Positions 25,634-34,676 of a stretch of DNA of 64,000 bases are shown here, piece after piece. Both the position numbers and the translations under genes were made by a program. Under the pieces are notes generated by a model. The model was given only the letters and a program-made list of their open reading frames with translations, had not been told where the DNA came from and made no database searches. Numbering within the stretch: position 1 is the first letter of the stretch; every line of letters begins with the position of its first letter. This stretch comes from CBDDHT01 sp965228615 (GTDB taxonomy: Bacteria > Pseudomonadota > Alphaproteobacteria > Rhizobiales > Methyloligellaceae). The stretch lies in the NCBI GenBank assembly GCA_965228615.1, contig CBDDHT010000004.1, forward strand, positions 806,001-870,000, read 5' to 3'.

Positions 25634-26422
25634 ATGAAGTCCCTGCAGATCGCCGCCACAGGCATGATGGCCCAGCAGCTGAACGTGGAGGTCATCTCCA
25701 ACAACTTGGCCAATATGCGGACGACGGGCTTTAAGAAGTCCCGCGCCGAATTTCAGGATTTGATCTACCAGAATTTGCGACGGGTGGGTTCATCGACATC
25801 GGATCAGGGAACACAAGTCCCAGCCGGGATCCAGATCGGCTTCGGCGTCAAGACCGGCGCGACATCGCGGGTCATGACTCAGGGCAGCCTCACCCAAACT
25901 GACAAGGATCTCGATGTCGCCATTCGCGGCGAGGGCTTTTTCGTTGTCAACCTGCCTTCCGGCCAGACCGCCTACACCCGCGATGGCGCTTTCGAAATAG
26001 ACTCGGAAGGCAATCTGGTGACGGTGGATGGGTTCTCGCTCAGCCCAGGAGTAACAATTCCCGCCGATGCTCGCAGCGTCACGATCAATCAATCCGGCAC
26101 GGTTGAAGTTGTGGCCGGCACAAGTACGACGCCCCAGAATGTTGGCCAACTGCAACTGGCGAACTTCGTCAACAAGGCAGGGCTCGAAGCGATCGGGGAC
26201 AATCTCTATCTCGAAACGCCATCGAGCGGTAGCGCCACAACAGGCACACCGAATGAAAGCGGCTTCGGAAGTCTGGCACAGCGCTTTCTCGAATCGGCCA
26301 ACGTAAATTCGGTCACCGAGCTCACCGACCTGATTTCGGCACAACGTGCCTACGAGATGAACGCCAAGGTCATTACGGCATCAGATGAAATGATGTCCTC
26401 AACCACCAACATCATTCGGTAG
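25634..26422 (+). CDS. flgG: Flagellar distal rod protein FlgG
   Basis: A 262-aa distal rod protein of the usual length. Signatures are the first residues MKSLQIAATGMMAQQLNVE, SNNLANMRTTGFKK, DLDVAIRGEGFFVV and the end MNAKVITASDEMM, which closely match FlgG across bacteria. It lies between flgF and flgA, and the ATG has a GAAAAGGACG ribosome region. Confidence 0.96.
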   Translation: MKSLQIAATGMMAQQLNVEVISNNLANMRTTGFKKSRAEFQDLIYQNLRRVGSSTSDQGTQVPAGIQIGFGVKTGATSRVMTQGSLTQTDKDLDVAIRGEGFFVVNLPSGQTAYTRDGAFEIDSEGNLVTVDGFSLSPGVTIPADARSVTINQSGTVEVVAGTSTTPQNVGQLQLANFVNKAGLEAIGDNLYLETPSSGSATTGTPNESGFGSLAQRFLESANVNSVTELTDLISAQRAYEMNAKVITASDEMMSSTTNIIR

Positions 26423-26428
26423 CCGACA

Positions 26429-27478
26429 ATGATCAATCTTCAGTTTATCCGTCGGATCATCCCAAAGCAGGTTCTGTGTTGCGTCCTGCTCTGGAGCCCC
26501 TTCTGTGTCGGCAATGCCAATGCCTTGTCGGAGCCCCTGATCCTGAAAGAACAGGTTCAGGTATACGAAGATGTGGTCACATTGGGGGACTTGTTCGAGA
26601 ACTCAGGCTCCGCCCAGGGCATCGCCGTTTTTCGCTCGCCCAACCTTGGAACCGAAGGCTTCGTTGCCGCTCGGCGTGTCCAGCAGGCGGCTGCGCGTCA
26701 TGGCCTCCAGTGGGCCAATCGTGGCGAGATCAGCCAGATCGTCGTCAAACGGCCTGCCCGCATCATCGAGGTGGACGACATGATGCGCGCCGTCCGACGG
26801 GCACTCGTCAGTGTCATGGGGGCCCCAGGCGAATCCGCGATCGATGTCTCGCTGACAGGTAATCCGAAACAACGCCGGGTAGACGCACGGGTCACAGGCG
26901 CGCTTGCCGTAAAATCCATCGACTATTCTGCTCATTCCAACAGCTTCACCGCATTGCTGGATTTCGAAGAGAGCGATGGCAGCCAGCAACCCTATCGCAT
27001 CCATGGCCGGGTCGTGGAGACGATTGAGGTAATCGTCCCAGCCCGCATCATCAACCGCGGCGAAACCATCGCGGCTGAAGATGTTCAGACAACACGCATC
27101 CAGAAAGCACGTATCTCACCCGGCCGTGTCACACGCATGAGCAACATTGTCGGGATGGCAGCCCGCCGGCGCCTTGCAGCAGGCCGCCAGGTCCGAAAAA
27201 CAGACCTGGAGCAACCCACCATGATCAAGCGCAATACGCTGGTCACGATAATCTATGAGGTGCGGGGTCTGATGCTTCAAGCGCAGGGACGCGCCTTGGA
27301 GGATGCAGCGAAGGGTGCCGCCATCTCCGTTCGCAACACACGTTCCAATCAAACAATCCAGGCTGTCGTTCAAAGCCCAGACAAAGTCCTCGTCACCGGT
27401 ACCGGTGGCCGTGTCGTAACGGGGCGCGCCCCCAGCAGACGTCGGGCAACCGCCGCGACGCCAAATGCTGTCCGCTAA
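26429..27478 (+). CDS. flgA: Flagellar P-ring assembly chaperone FlgA
   Basis: A 349-aa periplasmic protein with a signal peptide (about residues 1-33) and a C-terminal SAF/ChapFlgA domain (VIVPARIINRGETIAAEDV, then ARRRLAAGRQVRKTDLEQP, then LVTIIYEVRGLMLQ). It helps FlgI assemble into the P ring. At 349 aa it is longer than enterobacterial FlgA (about 220 aa), as is common in alphaproteobacteria. It begins 6 bp after flgG. Confidence 0.92.
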   Translation: MINLQFIRRIIPKQVLCCVLLWSPFCVGNANALSEPLILKEQVQVYEDVVTLGDLFENSGSAQGIAVFRSPNLGTEGFVAARRVQQAAARHGLQWANRGEISQIVVKRPARIIEVDDMMRAVRRALVSVMGAPGESAIDVSLTGNPKQRRVDARVTGALAVKSIDYSAHSNSFTALLDFEESDGSQQPYRIHGRVVETIEVIVPARIINRGETIAAEDVQTTRIQKARISPGRVTRMSNIVGMAARRRLAAGRQVRKTDLEQPTMIKRNTLVTIIYEVRGLMLQAQGRALEDAAKGAAISVRNTRSNQTIQAVVQSPDKVLVTGTGGRVVTGRAPSRRRATAATPNAVR

Positions 27479-27497
27479 CTCGATAGAAAGCCGAAAA

Positions 27498-28241
27498 ATG
27501 CCCTTAATGCGTTGTCTCATTCTCGTGCTGGCCACGATCGCGCTCAGCGGATGCGCCTACATGGAGCGCCTCAAGGATGTCGGAAACGGACCTGTCCTTT
27601 CCGAAATAAAGAACCCGGTCACCAAACCCGGTTATCGGCCCGTCAGCATGCCGATGCCGGCTGCCGAACCCGCCAGCTTCAATCCCAATTCGCTTTGGCG
27701 CAACGGCGCGCGGGCATTCTTCAAGGATCAGCGTGCCGCACGGGTCGGTGATATACTCACCGTCAATGTCGAAATCACGGACAAGGCGGAACTTGAGAAT
27801 ACGTCCGAGCGCAGCCGCGACAATGACGAGACTTCGACCAGCACCAGTCTCGCAGGCCTGGACAAAATATTCGAGAAGCTGCTCCCGAATGGCGCCAATC
27901 TCGCCAACCTCGTCAATCTGGCCAGTAATGGAAAGACCAACGGTACCGGCTCCATTGAACGAGAAGAAACCATCGAGACCAAGATGGCCGCCGTCGTTAC
28001 GCAGGTTCTCCCAAATGGTAATCTCGTCATCGAAGGCCGACAGGAGATCCGCATCAACAACGAGCTGCGCGAGCTGGTCGTCGCCGGTGTGATCCGTCCG
28101 GAAGACATCACCGCCGACAACACGATTCCGATCTCAAAGATCGCCGAGGCCCGTGTCTCTTACGGCGGCAAGGGACAGATCTCCGATGTACAGCGTCCGC
28201 GTTATGGTCAGGAAGTCCTCGACATTATCCTGCCCTTCTAG
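27498..28241 (+). CDS. flgH: Flagellar L-ring lipoprotein FlgH
   Basis: A 247-aa outer-membrane lipoprotein that forms the L ring. The ATG at 27498 is chosen because it gives a proper lipoprotein signal with the lipobox LSGC (cysteine at about residue 17); the frame from 27465 overlaps flgA. The conserved core includes SLWRNGARAFFKDQRAARVGD and the closing GKGQISDVQRPRYGQE. It is the last gene of the flgFGAH operon. Confidence 0.94.
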   Translation: MPLMRCLILVLATIALSGCAYMERLKDVGNGPVLSEIKNPVTKPGYRPVSMPMPAAEPASFNPNSLWRNGARAFFKDQRAARVGDILTVNVEITDKAELENTSERSRDNDETSTSTSLAGLDKIFEKLLPNGANLANLVNLASNGKTNGTGSIEREETIETKMAAVVTQVLPNGNLVIEGRQEIRINNELRELVVAGVIRPEDITADNTIPISKIAEARVSYGGKGQISDVQRPRYGQEVLDIILPF

Positions 28242-28564
28242 AGAGTGTCGCAGTTGCGTTCGTTGCGTAGCGTAGAGTGTTTCGTCGGTCCACAATCAGC
28301 AGGTCAGTTGCGCGTACTGCTGGGATCCCGGATCGTGAGTTTGGTCGCGTCGCCAGTATCACCGACTCAACAATTGCCTCCCCGATTGCCTAGAGCCTGT
28401 GGACAGTCCCTAGAGCATAATTCGGACATCTTGCTCCGGAAAGTGCAGCGGATGATGATCGCAGCGCCGATTTTGGGGCTAGCTAGGGGTTGCCAATAGG
28501 CAATGCCGAGCGCACAGCTCTAACATACGCTTGAGCGACAAAACTGGGATCCGGAGGCACACCC
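28242..28564. other. Intergenic region before the RND operon
   Basis: About 320 bp between flgH and the efflux genes with no supported gene. It holds a short hairpin TTGCC-AATA-GGCAA (28490-28503), which could be a repressor site for the efflux operon. A CTAGAGCA word (28402-28409) also occurs in the hairpin at 9333. No clear terminator for flgH was seen. Confidence 0.5.
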
Positions 28565-29941
28565 ATGACAATGCCGATCTGGCGAAAACTCCTGATCGTT
28601 CCTCCCATTGCCCTGGGTGCAGCCTTCCTTGCCTATCAGATCACGAACAAGAAGCCTCCGGTACAGGCCGCGCCGGAAGAGCGGGTCCGCCATGTGCGTG
28701 TGATCGAGGCCAATCCGACCAAGGTCGTGCCGCGAGTGGTCGGCTATGGCTCCGTCGAACCCGTGCGCATCTGGCAGGCGGTCCCACAGGTCAGTGGCCG
28801 CGTCGTCATGGTCCATCCGGACTTCAAGAAAGGCGCGATTTTGCGGGCCGGCACGGAAATCGTCCGCATTGCGCCAACCGACTACCAGATTGCGATCCGG
28901 CAGGCTGAAGCAAATATCCGTTCCGCCAAGGCCAAACTCGACGAACTAAATGTCAACGAGACCAACACGCAGGCGTCACTCAATATCGAAAAACAGCTGC
29001 TCAAGATCACCGAGCAGGAGTTGGCGCGCATGCTGCGCCTGCAAAAACAGGGAACCGTCGCTCAGGCAACAGTCGACCAGGAACAGCGCGATACGCTCAC
29101 GCAACGCACCAAAGTTCTAAACCTTGAGAACACACTCAAGCTGATCCCGGCACAGCGTGCGGCCCAGGACGAGCAGATCGAGGTCTATGAGGCGCAGTTG
29201 GAAACCGCCAGGGTCAATCTGGAGCGGACGAGTATCAAAACACCATTCGACGGTCGCGTTGCCAAGGCCGATGTCGAGGTCACGCAATATGTCGGTATCG
29301 GGACAGATCTCGGCTCGATCGACGGCATCGCGGCCGCGCAGATCGATGCGCAGATTCCGGTATCGCATTTCCGCAATCTTGCCGAAGTCATGATAACGGA
29401 CGCTGCGGGACAAACCGGGGTTGGACGTTCAACGGTCAAGGATTTTTCCAAGCGATATGGTCTGCATGCCATCATTCGCCTACGCCTGGATGAGCGGTGG
29501 ATCGAGTGGCAGGGCAAAGTTGTCCGTATCAGCGATACGATCGATCCCAAGACACGCACGATCGGCGCGATCGTTGTCGTCGATAGACCCTATGCGAAAG
29601 CAATTCCAGGTCGCCGCCCGCCGCTGGTCAAAGGCATGTTCGTCGAAGTCGAACTCCGCAGCAAACCGCTTGTCGATCAGATCGTGGTACCGCGCTCGGC
29701 GCTCCACGACGGCAAGCTACATCTTGTCGGCAAGAACGGACGGCTGGAGGTCCGATCTGTGGAAACCCGGCTCCCACAAGGCGATTTTGTTCTCATCGGC
29801 AATGGCGTTGCGCCAGGTGAACAGATAGTGGTCAGCGATCTCAGTCCGGCCATCCCAGGCATGAGGCTTCGCCCAACAATCGACGATGAACTCGCACGCC
29901 GGCTCACACAGCAGGCAAATACTGCCAAGGTCAGTCAATGA
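28565..29941 (+). CDS. RND efflux membrane fusion protein
   Basis: A 458-aa periplasmic adaptor. A single N-terminal helix (residues 8-25) anchors it. A lipoyl-like half motif (GRVVMVHPDFKKGAILRAG) leads into a long alpha hairpin (about 115-215), followed by the second lipoyl strand (LERTSIKTPFDGRV) and beta-barrel domains. It couples the RND pump to an outer-membrane channel. A GGAGG ribosome site lies 7 bp before the ATG. Its end overlaps the pump gene by four bases. Substrates are unknown and no outer-membrane factor is present. Confidence 0.92.
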   Translation: MTMPIWRKLLIVPPIALGAAFLAYQITNKKPPVQAAPEERVRHVRVIEANPTKVVPRVVGYGSVEPVRIWQAVPQVSGRVVMVHPDFKKGAILRAGTEIVRIAPTDYQIAIRQAEANIRSAKAKLDELNVNETNTQASLNIEKQLLKITEQELARMLRLQKQGTVAQATVDQEQRDTLTQRTKVLNLENTLKLIPAQRAAQDEQIEVYEAQLETARVNLERTSIKTPFDGRVAKADVEVTQYVGIGTDLGSIDGIAAAQIDAQIPVSHFRNLAEVMITDAAGQTGVGRSTVKDFSKRYGLHAIIRLRLDERWIEWQGKVVRISDTIDPKTRTIGAIVVVDRPYAKAIPGRRPPLVKGMFVEVELRSKPLVDQIVVPRSALHDGKLHLVGKNGRLEVRSVETRLPQGDFVLIGNGVAPGEQIVVSDLSPAIPGMRLRPTIDDELARRLTQQANTAKVSQ

Positions 29942-32900
29942 TCCGGTTTTTTGCCGAACACCCAACGCTTGCAAACCTGCTCATGATCGCACTTCTCGCA
30001 GCAGGGATTGCGGCAATTCCGGGCTTGCAGCGAGAGACGTTCCCTCGGATCGATCCCAGGAACGTTCAGATTACGGTCCTCTATCCAGGCGCGCGTCCGG
30101 AGGACGTTGAAGAATCAATTTGCCGCCGTATCGAAGACGCCGTCGATGGCGTCGACAATGTCGCGGAAATCGAATGCGATGCCCGCGAAGGCAAGGCAAC
30201 GGCCACCGCCGAAATGGTTGAAGGCAGTGTCCTGGATCGTTTCTTCTCAGACATTCAAACGGAGATCGATGCAATCGATGATTTCCCGGATCAGGTCGAA
30301 GATCCGATCGTCAAACAGTTGGGACGGACCGATTTTGTCGCTTCCGTTGCCATTACAGGCCCGCGGGATTCCGTCACGCTCAAAGCCTATGCCGAGGAAG
30401 TCAAAGAGCGCATGCTGCAAACTGGCGGCATCCCGAAAGTCGAAATCAAGGGGTTCTCCGAACACCAGATCCGTATCGAGTTATCCGATGCGACACTCAG
30501 ACAGTTCGGTCTCAGCATTACCGAAATCGCCGATGCCATAGGCAGGCAGAGCGTCGATCTGCCGGCGGGGAATATCGACGCCCGAGATGGACAGATTCTC
30601 GTCCGTGTGGCGGATGAGCGAAAGCGGGATTATGAGTTTGTGGACCTTGTCGTCGTCTCGGGCGAAAGCGGTGCGCAAATCAGGCTCGGCGATATTGCAG
30701 CGATCACCGATCGCTTTGAACTCGATGAAGACAAGATCCTGTTTAACGGGCGTCCCGCTGCCCTCCTCAGCATTACGAAAACAGAGAATGAAGATACGCT
30801 GAGAGTGATCGATGCGATCAAAGCCTTCATTGCCACGGAAATAGCGACGGCACCGCCTGGTATCGCACTGGCTGTGACAAACGATGCCTCGTCGATTGTC
30901 CGCGACCGCCTAAACCTCCTCGTTAGAAACGGAGCGCAAGGCCTTGTTCTGGTGTTTCTATCGATGTGGCTTTTCTTCGGACTGCGATACTCGTTCTGGA
31001 TCAGCGTCGGTTTGCCGACGGCGTTCGCCGGTGCGATCGCGCTGATGATTGCCTTTGGCTTCTCCCTGAACATGCTGACAATGGTTGCACTGCTCATGGT
31101 GATCGGCCTTCTCATGGACGATGCGATCGTAATTGCTGAAAACATCGCGACGCAACGCCGTCACGGGAAATCACGCATGGATGCGGCTGTTGTCGGGACC
31201 CGGCAGGTCCTTCCCGGCGTCCTTTCCTCCTTTGCCACGACGATTTGCATCTTCGGTTCCCTGGCCTTTCTCAAAGGTGACATCGGTGCGGTTCTGAAGG
31301 TCGTGCCAATCGTCATGCTCTGCGTCCTCAGTGTCTCGCTGGTTGAGGCATTCCTGATCCTTCCCAACCATCTGAGCCACAGCCTGCAGAGGAATGACGC
31401 AAAACTTCCATACATTCAGGACAGGGCCGACAAGGTTATTTCCTGGATGCGCGAAAACTGGATCGGCCGCGGTGTCGATCTGACAGTGCGGTGGCGCTAC
31501 TTCACGACCGGCGCAGCCGTCGGACTGCTGCTCCTATCCATCGGTGCGATTGCAGGCGGATTTCTAAAATTCTCCGCCTTCCCGGAACTGGACGGTGATG
31601 CCCTGGAAGCAAGAATTCTCCTGCCACAAGGCACGCCCCTCTGGCGTACGGAAGCTGTTGTGGAGCGAGTTCACGGCGCATTGAAGCGAGTCGGCACACA
31701 GATGGACTCAAAACAACCTGACGGGCAAAAGCTGATCCAGAACATTGCCGTCAGCTTCAACAAGAATGAGGATGCTTTCGAATCCGGACCGCATGTCGCG
31801 ACCGTGGCTGCTGACTTATTGAGCGCCGACGTTCGGAACGGTACCAACGATGAGATTTTTTCTCTCTGGCGGAAAGAAACCGGTGATATTCCCGACGTCA
31901 TCGCAATCAAATACACAGAACCGCAGATCGGCCCGGCGGGCAAAGCGATCGACCTTCGGCTGAAGGGCGATGATCTTGCGATACTGAAGGCCGCGTCCAA
32001 CGCGTTGCAGGACTGGCTTCGCAGATATGACGGTGTTCATGACATCACCGATGATCTACGCCCGGGCAAACCGGAGATCCGCGTCCGATTGAAGGAAGGT
32101 GCCAAGACTCTTGGACTCGATGCGCGGACCATCGGCAACCAGCTTCGGACATCACTGTTTGGCACGACGGTCAGTGAGATCCAGCAAGGCGCCGAGTCTT
32201 TCGAAATCGATGTGCGGCTTATCAGAGAAGATCGTGATAGCTTGTCTGACCTCTACAATTTCACACTTTCCACGCCTGACGGTGATCGTGTGCCCATCAC
32301 GGCTGTCGCGACTCTGGAACAAGCGCGCGGTTTCTCTCGCATCAACCGGGTCGATGGAAGGCGAACTGTCACGATCCAGGGCGATGTCGACGTCAGCGTC
32401 GCAAATGCCAATGAGATCGTTTCCGACGCGCAAACCAGATTTATCCCTGAATTTTTGAAACGCCATCCGGGCGTCGAGTTGGATATCGGCGGTCAGAATG
32501 AAGAAGGTCAAAAAACCCAGCAGTCGATGATGCGCGGGTTCATTCTGGGATTGATCGGCGTGTTCCTACTCCTCAGTTTTCAATTCCGCAGCTACATCGA
32601 ACCCATCGTGGTGATGGCAGTGATACCGCTCGCATTTATTGGCGCCGTAGCGGGGCACATGATTATCGGGATCGATTTCACGCTACCGAGCATGCTCGGG
32701 TTCATGGCCTTGTCAGGGGTCGTGGTCAACGACTCCATCCTTCTGGTTCAATTCATCAAGGATCGGCACGGCCCCGATGCCACTGTCGCCGAAGCGGCGC
32801 CTCAGGCAGCGCGTGCGCGGTTCAGGGCAATCTTCCTCACATCCCTAACAACGATCGTAGGATTGATGCCGCTTCTGATGGAAACGAGCCTACAGGCTCA

Positions 32901-33084
32901 GGTGCTGATCCCCCTCGTAACCAGTCTTGCCTTTGGACTGCTGGCCTCAACCCTGTTGGTGTTGTTCGTCGTTCCCGCCTTCTACGCCATCCTTGATGAT
33001 TTCGGGCTGAGTACACTCGCGCGCGAGCGGCGTGAACATGCAGGGAGCGCAGCGGTGCAAAGCAAACCATCGCCGACCGCTTGA
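29938..33084 (+). CDS. RND efflux pump permease (AcrB/HAE family)
   Basis: A 1048-aa inner-membrane pump with the full RND plan: 12 membrane helices and two large periplasmic loops in two homologous halves. Conserved parts include the first helix (FAEHPTLANLLMIALL), PGARPEDVE at the porter domain, helix 4 with LMVIGLLMDDAIVIAENI (paired aspartates for proton relay) and the second-half equivalent ALSGVVVNDSILLVQFI. It works with the adjacent membrane fusion protein. It belongs to the heavy-metal/hydrophobe superfamily; MVVNDSI-type helices favour the hydrophobe branch. Confidence 0.94.
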   Translation: MIRFFAEHPTLANLLMIALLAAGIAAIPGLQRETFPRIDPRNVQITVLYPGARPEDVEESICRRIEDAVDGVDNVAEIECDAREGKATATAEMVEGSVLDRFFSDIQTEIDAIDDFPDQVEDPIVKQLGRTDFVASVAITGPRDSVTLKAYAEEVKERMLQTGGIPKVEIKGFSEHQIRIELSDATLRQFGLSITEIADAIGRQSVDLPAGNIDARDGQILVRVADERKRDYEFVDLVVVSGESGAQIRLGDIAAITDRFELDEDKILFNGRPAALLSITKTENEDTLRVIDAIKAFIATEIATAPPGIALAVTNDASSIVRDRLNLLVRNGAQGLVLVFLSMWLFFGLRYSFWISVGLPTAFAGAIALMIAFGFSLNMLTMVALLMVIGLLMDDAIVIAENIATQRRHGKSRMDAAVVGTRQVLPGVLSSFATTICIFGSLAFLKGDIGAVLKVVPIVMLCVLSVSLVEAFLILPNHLSHSLQRNDAKLPYIQDRADKVISWMRENWIGRGVDLTVRWRYFTTGAAVGLLLLSIGAIAGGFLKFSAFPELDGDALEARILLPQGTPLWRTEAVVERVHGALKRVGTQMDSKQPDGQKLIQNIAVSFNKNEDAFESGPHVATVAADLLSADVRNGTNDEIFSLWRKETGDIPDVIAIKYTEPQIGPAGKAIDLRLKGDDLAILKAASNALQDWLRRYDGVHDITDDLRPGKPEIRVRLKEGAKTLGLDARTIGNQLRTSLFGTTVSEIQQGAESFEIDVRLIREDRDSLSDLYNFTLSTPDGDRVPITAVATLEQARGFSRINRVDGRRTVTIQGDVDVSVANANEIVSDAQTRFIPEFLKRHPGVELDIGGQNEEGQKTQQSMMRGFILGLIGVFLLLSFQFRSYIEPIVVMAVIPLAFIGAVAGHMIIGIDFTLPSMLGFMALSGVVVNDSILLVQFIKDRHGPDATVAEAAPQAARARFRAIFLTSLTTIVGLMPLLMETSLQAQVLIPLVTSLAFGLLASTLLVLFVVPAFYAILDDFGLSTLARERREHAGSAAVQSKPSPTA

Positions 33085-33130
33085 TTTCCCAGGAGCAGCG
33101 CGACAACCGATCGGTTATTGAAAGCCCGCG

Positions 33131-34669
33131 TCAGACTGCGAGATGCTTGGGACTATCGATCCGCCGGATTTTGGCTTCGAGTTCAAGCTCGCGCGCAAGC
33201 GTCGCAAAACGCCGATGCAGCCGTTCGCCATCAAGCATCTGGAACCGTTCCGGCACCGCGAGAACAAGCGCATCATCCTGAAAGGAAACCGGTGTGTGGC
33301 CAATTACACCTGGCATGGATGCCGACAGCATATGAGCAGTACGAAGCGCCGCACCGACAATGCGCGCCCGAGTGCGCCCGCGTTCGCCAAGAAGCTCGAT
33401 CAGTCGCGGACACTGCTCGTCCTTGACCATCCCGGCGTGACGGTAATAGACCGCCATTGCCAGAAACGCGCGGCCTGGATGATCGATCCCTGCAAAACTG
33501 CCGTGAGCAATCGTATTCAGGCTCTCTTCGCTGCGATAGTCCGGATGAGCACGCCATCCGATATCCGACAGAAGACAGGCAGCATGGCGCAAGCGCCGCT
33601 CATCGTTGGTCTCGTCGATACCGGACGACGAAAACAAGGCATCGGTCCAGCGCGTCAACTCCCGCGCATTCGCAGGTGACCGCGATCGAAGCAGGGCGAA
33701 TTCCTCACATGCCGCTAAGAGCGGGTCGCGTGCACGCTCGCCCTCATCAAGCAGCGAATAGAGCAACCCCTCACGTATTCCAAATGCGGAGACGACAATT
33801 TCTGATGGCCGCACTTGCCTGATAAGCCGCTCCAAAATGATCGAACCATAAGGCACAGTTTCCCGACGGGCCTTGGAGACCGCATCAATGCCTTCCATCG
33901 ATGTTGGCGACAATCCGTCCAGAACACCGGCGAAATCTAGCGCCTCATTCCGGGTGATGCGATACCCATGCATAACGCTCAACGGATATTTTCTGTGCGC
34001 CATATGCAGACGTGCGAACGCGCGCCACGTGCCTCCGATGACATAGAGCGGACGACCCTTGCCGATCGAAAGCCAATCGACACTATCCAGAGCCTCGTCG
34101 ACCAACCGTGTCGCCTTTTTCAGACTGCCGCCTGCAAGATCGATCAGCCGCAGACCGCCCAACGGAAGCGTCACGCCCTTTCCGGTGTCGCCGTCCTCTA
34201 TGTTCATCAACTCCAGACTGCCGCCACCGAGATCACCTGCGAGTCCGTCAGGGGCCTGCATTCCTGAGATGACACCCGACGCTGCGAGCTGAGCTTCCCG
34301 GCGCCCAGACAGAACCTCGACATTCGTCCCACAGAGCGTTTCGACCTTATTGATGAATTCGGGACCGTTCTTCGCTTCCCGCGCGGCGGCCGTTGCTACG
34401 ACATGCACACCGACGGCTTCAAGCAGATCGGCCAAGGCACGAAAACGTCTGACGGCGGCAAGCGCGCGCTCGATACCATCGGGACAGAGTTTTCCGGTCG
34501 TGCCGAGCGTTCGGCCGAGACCACACAGCACTTTCTCATTGAACAAGGGCGTCGGGCTGCGCTTGGCAGCGCAATAAACGACCAGCCGCACCGAGTTCGA
34601 CCCGATATCGATAACGGCGACCGGCTCGTCGAGGCGCAGCTGCTGCGCACGCTGAAGATCGTCGATCAC
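33131..34669 (-). CDS. ppx: Exopolyphosphatase / Ppx-GppA phosphatase
   Basis: A 512-aa protein of the Ppx/GppA family, which trims inorganic polyphosphate or hydrolyses pppGpp. The N-terminal actin-like ATPase fold shows AVIDIGSNSVRLVVY (18-32), GDLGGGSLELMN and later EGIDAVSKARRE. The C-terminal HD-like helical domain is present, so it is a full-length enzyme. A GTG start at 34667-34669 is used, 7 bp after the ppk stop, so both are one transcript. The adjacent ppk supports polyphosphate as substrate. Confidence 0.92.
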   Translation of the reverse strand: MIDDLQRAQQLRLDEPVAVIDIGSNSVRLVVYCAAKRSPTPLFNEKVLCGLGRTLGTTGKLCPDGIERALAAVRRFRALADLLEAVGVHVVATAAAREAKNGPEFINKVETLCGTNVEVLSGRREAQLAASGVISGMQAPDGLAGDLGGGSLELMNIEDGDTGKGVTLPLGGLRLIDLAGGSLKKATRLVDEALDSVDWLSIGKGRPLYVIGGTWRAFARLHMAHRKYPLSVMHGYRITRNEALDFAGVLDGLSPTSMEGIDAVSKARRETVPYGSIILERLIRQVRPSEIVVSAFGIREGLLYSLLDEGERARDPLLAACEEFALLRSRSPANARELTRWTDALFSSSGIDETNDERRLRHAACLLSDIGWRAHPDYRSEESLNTIAHGSFAGIDHPGRAFLAMAVYYRHAGMVKDEQCPRLIELLGERGRTRARIVGAALRTAHMLSASMPGVIGHTPVSFQDDALVLAVPERFQMLDGERLHRRFATLARELELEAKIRRIDSPKHLAV

Positions 34670-34676
34670 GGCTTGG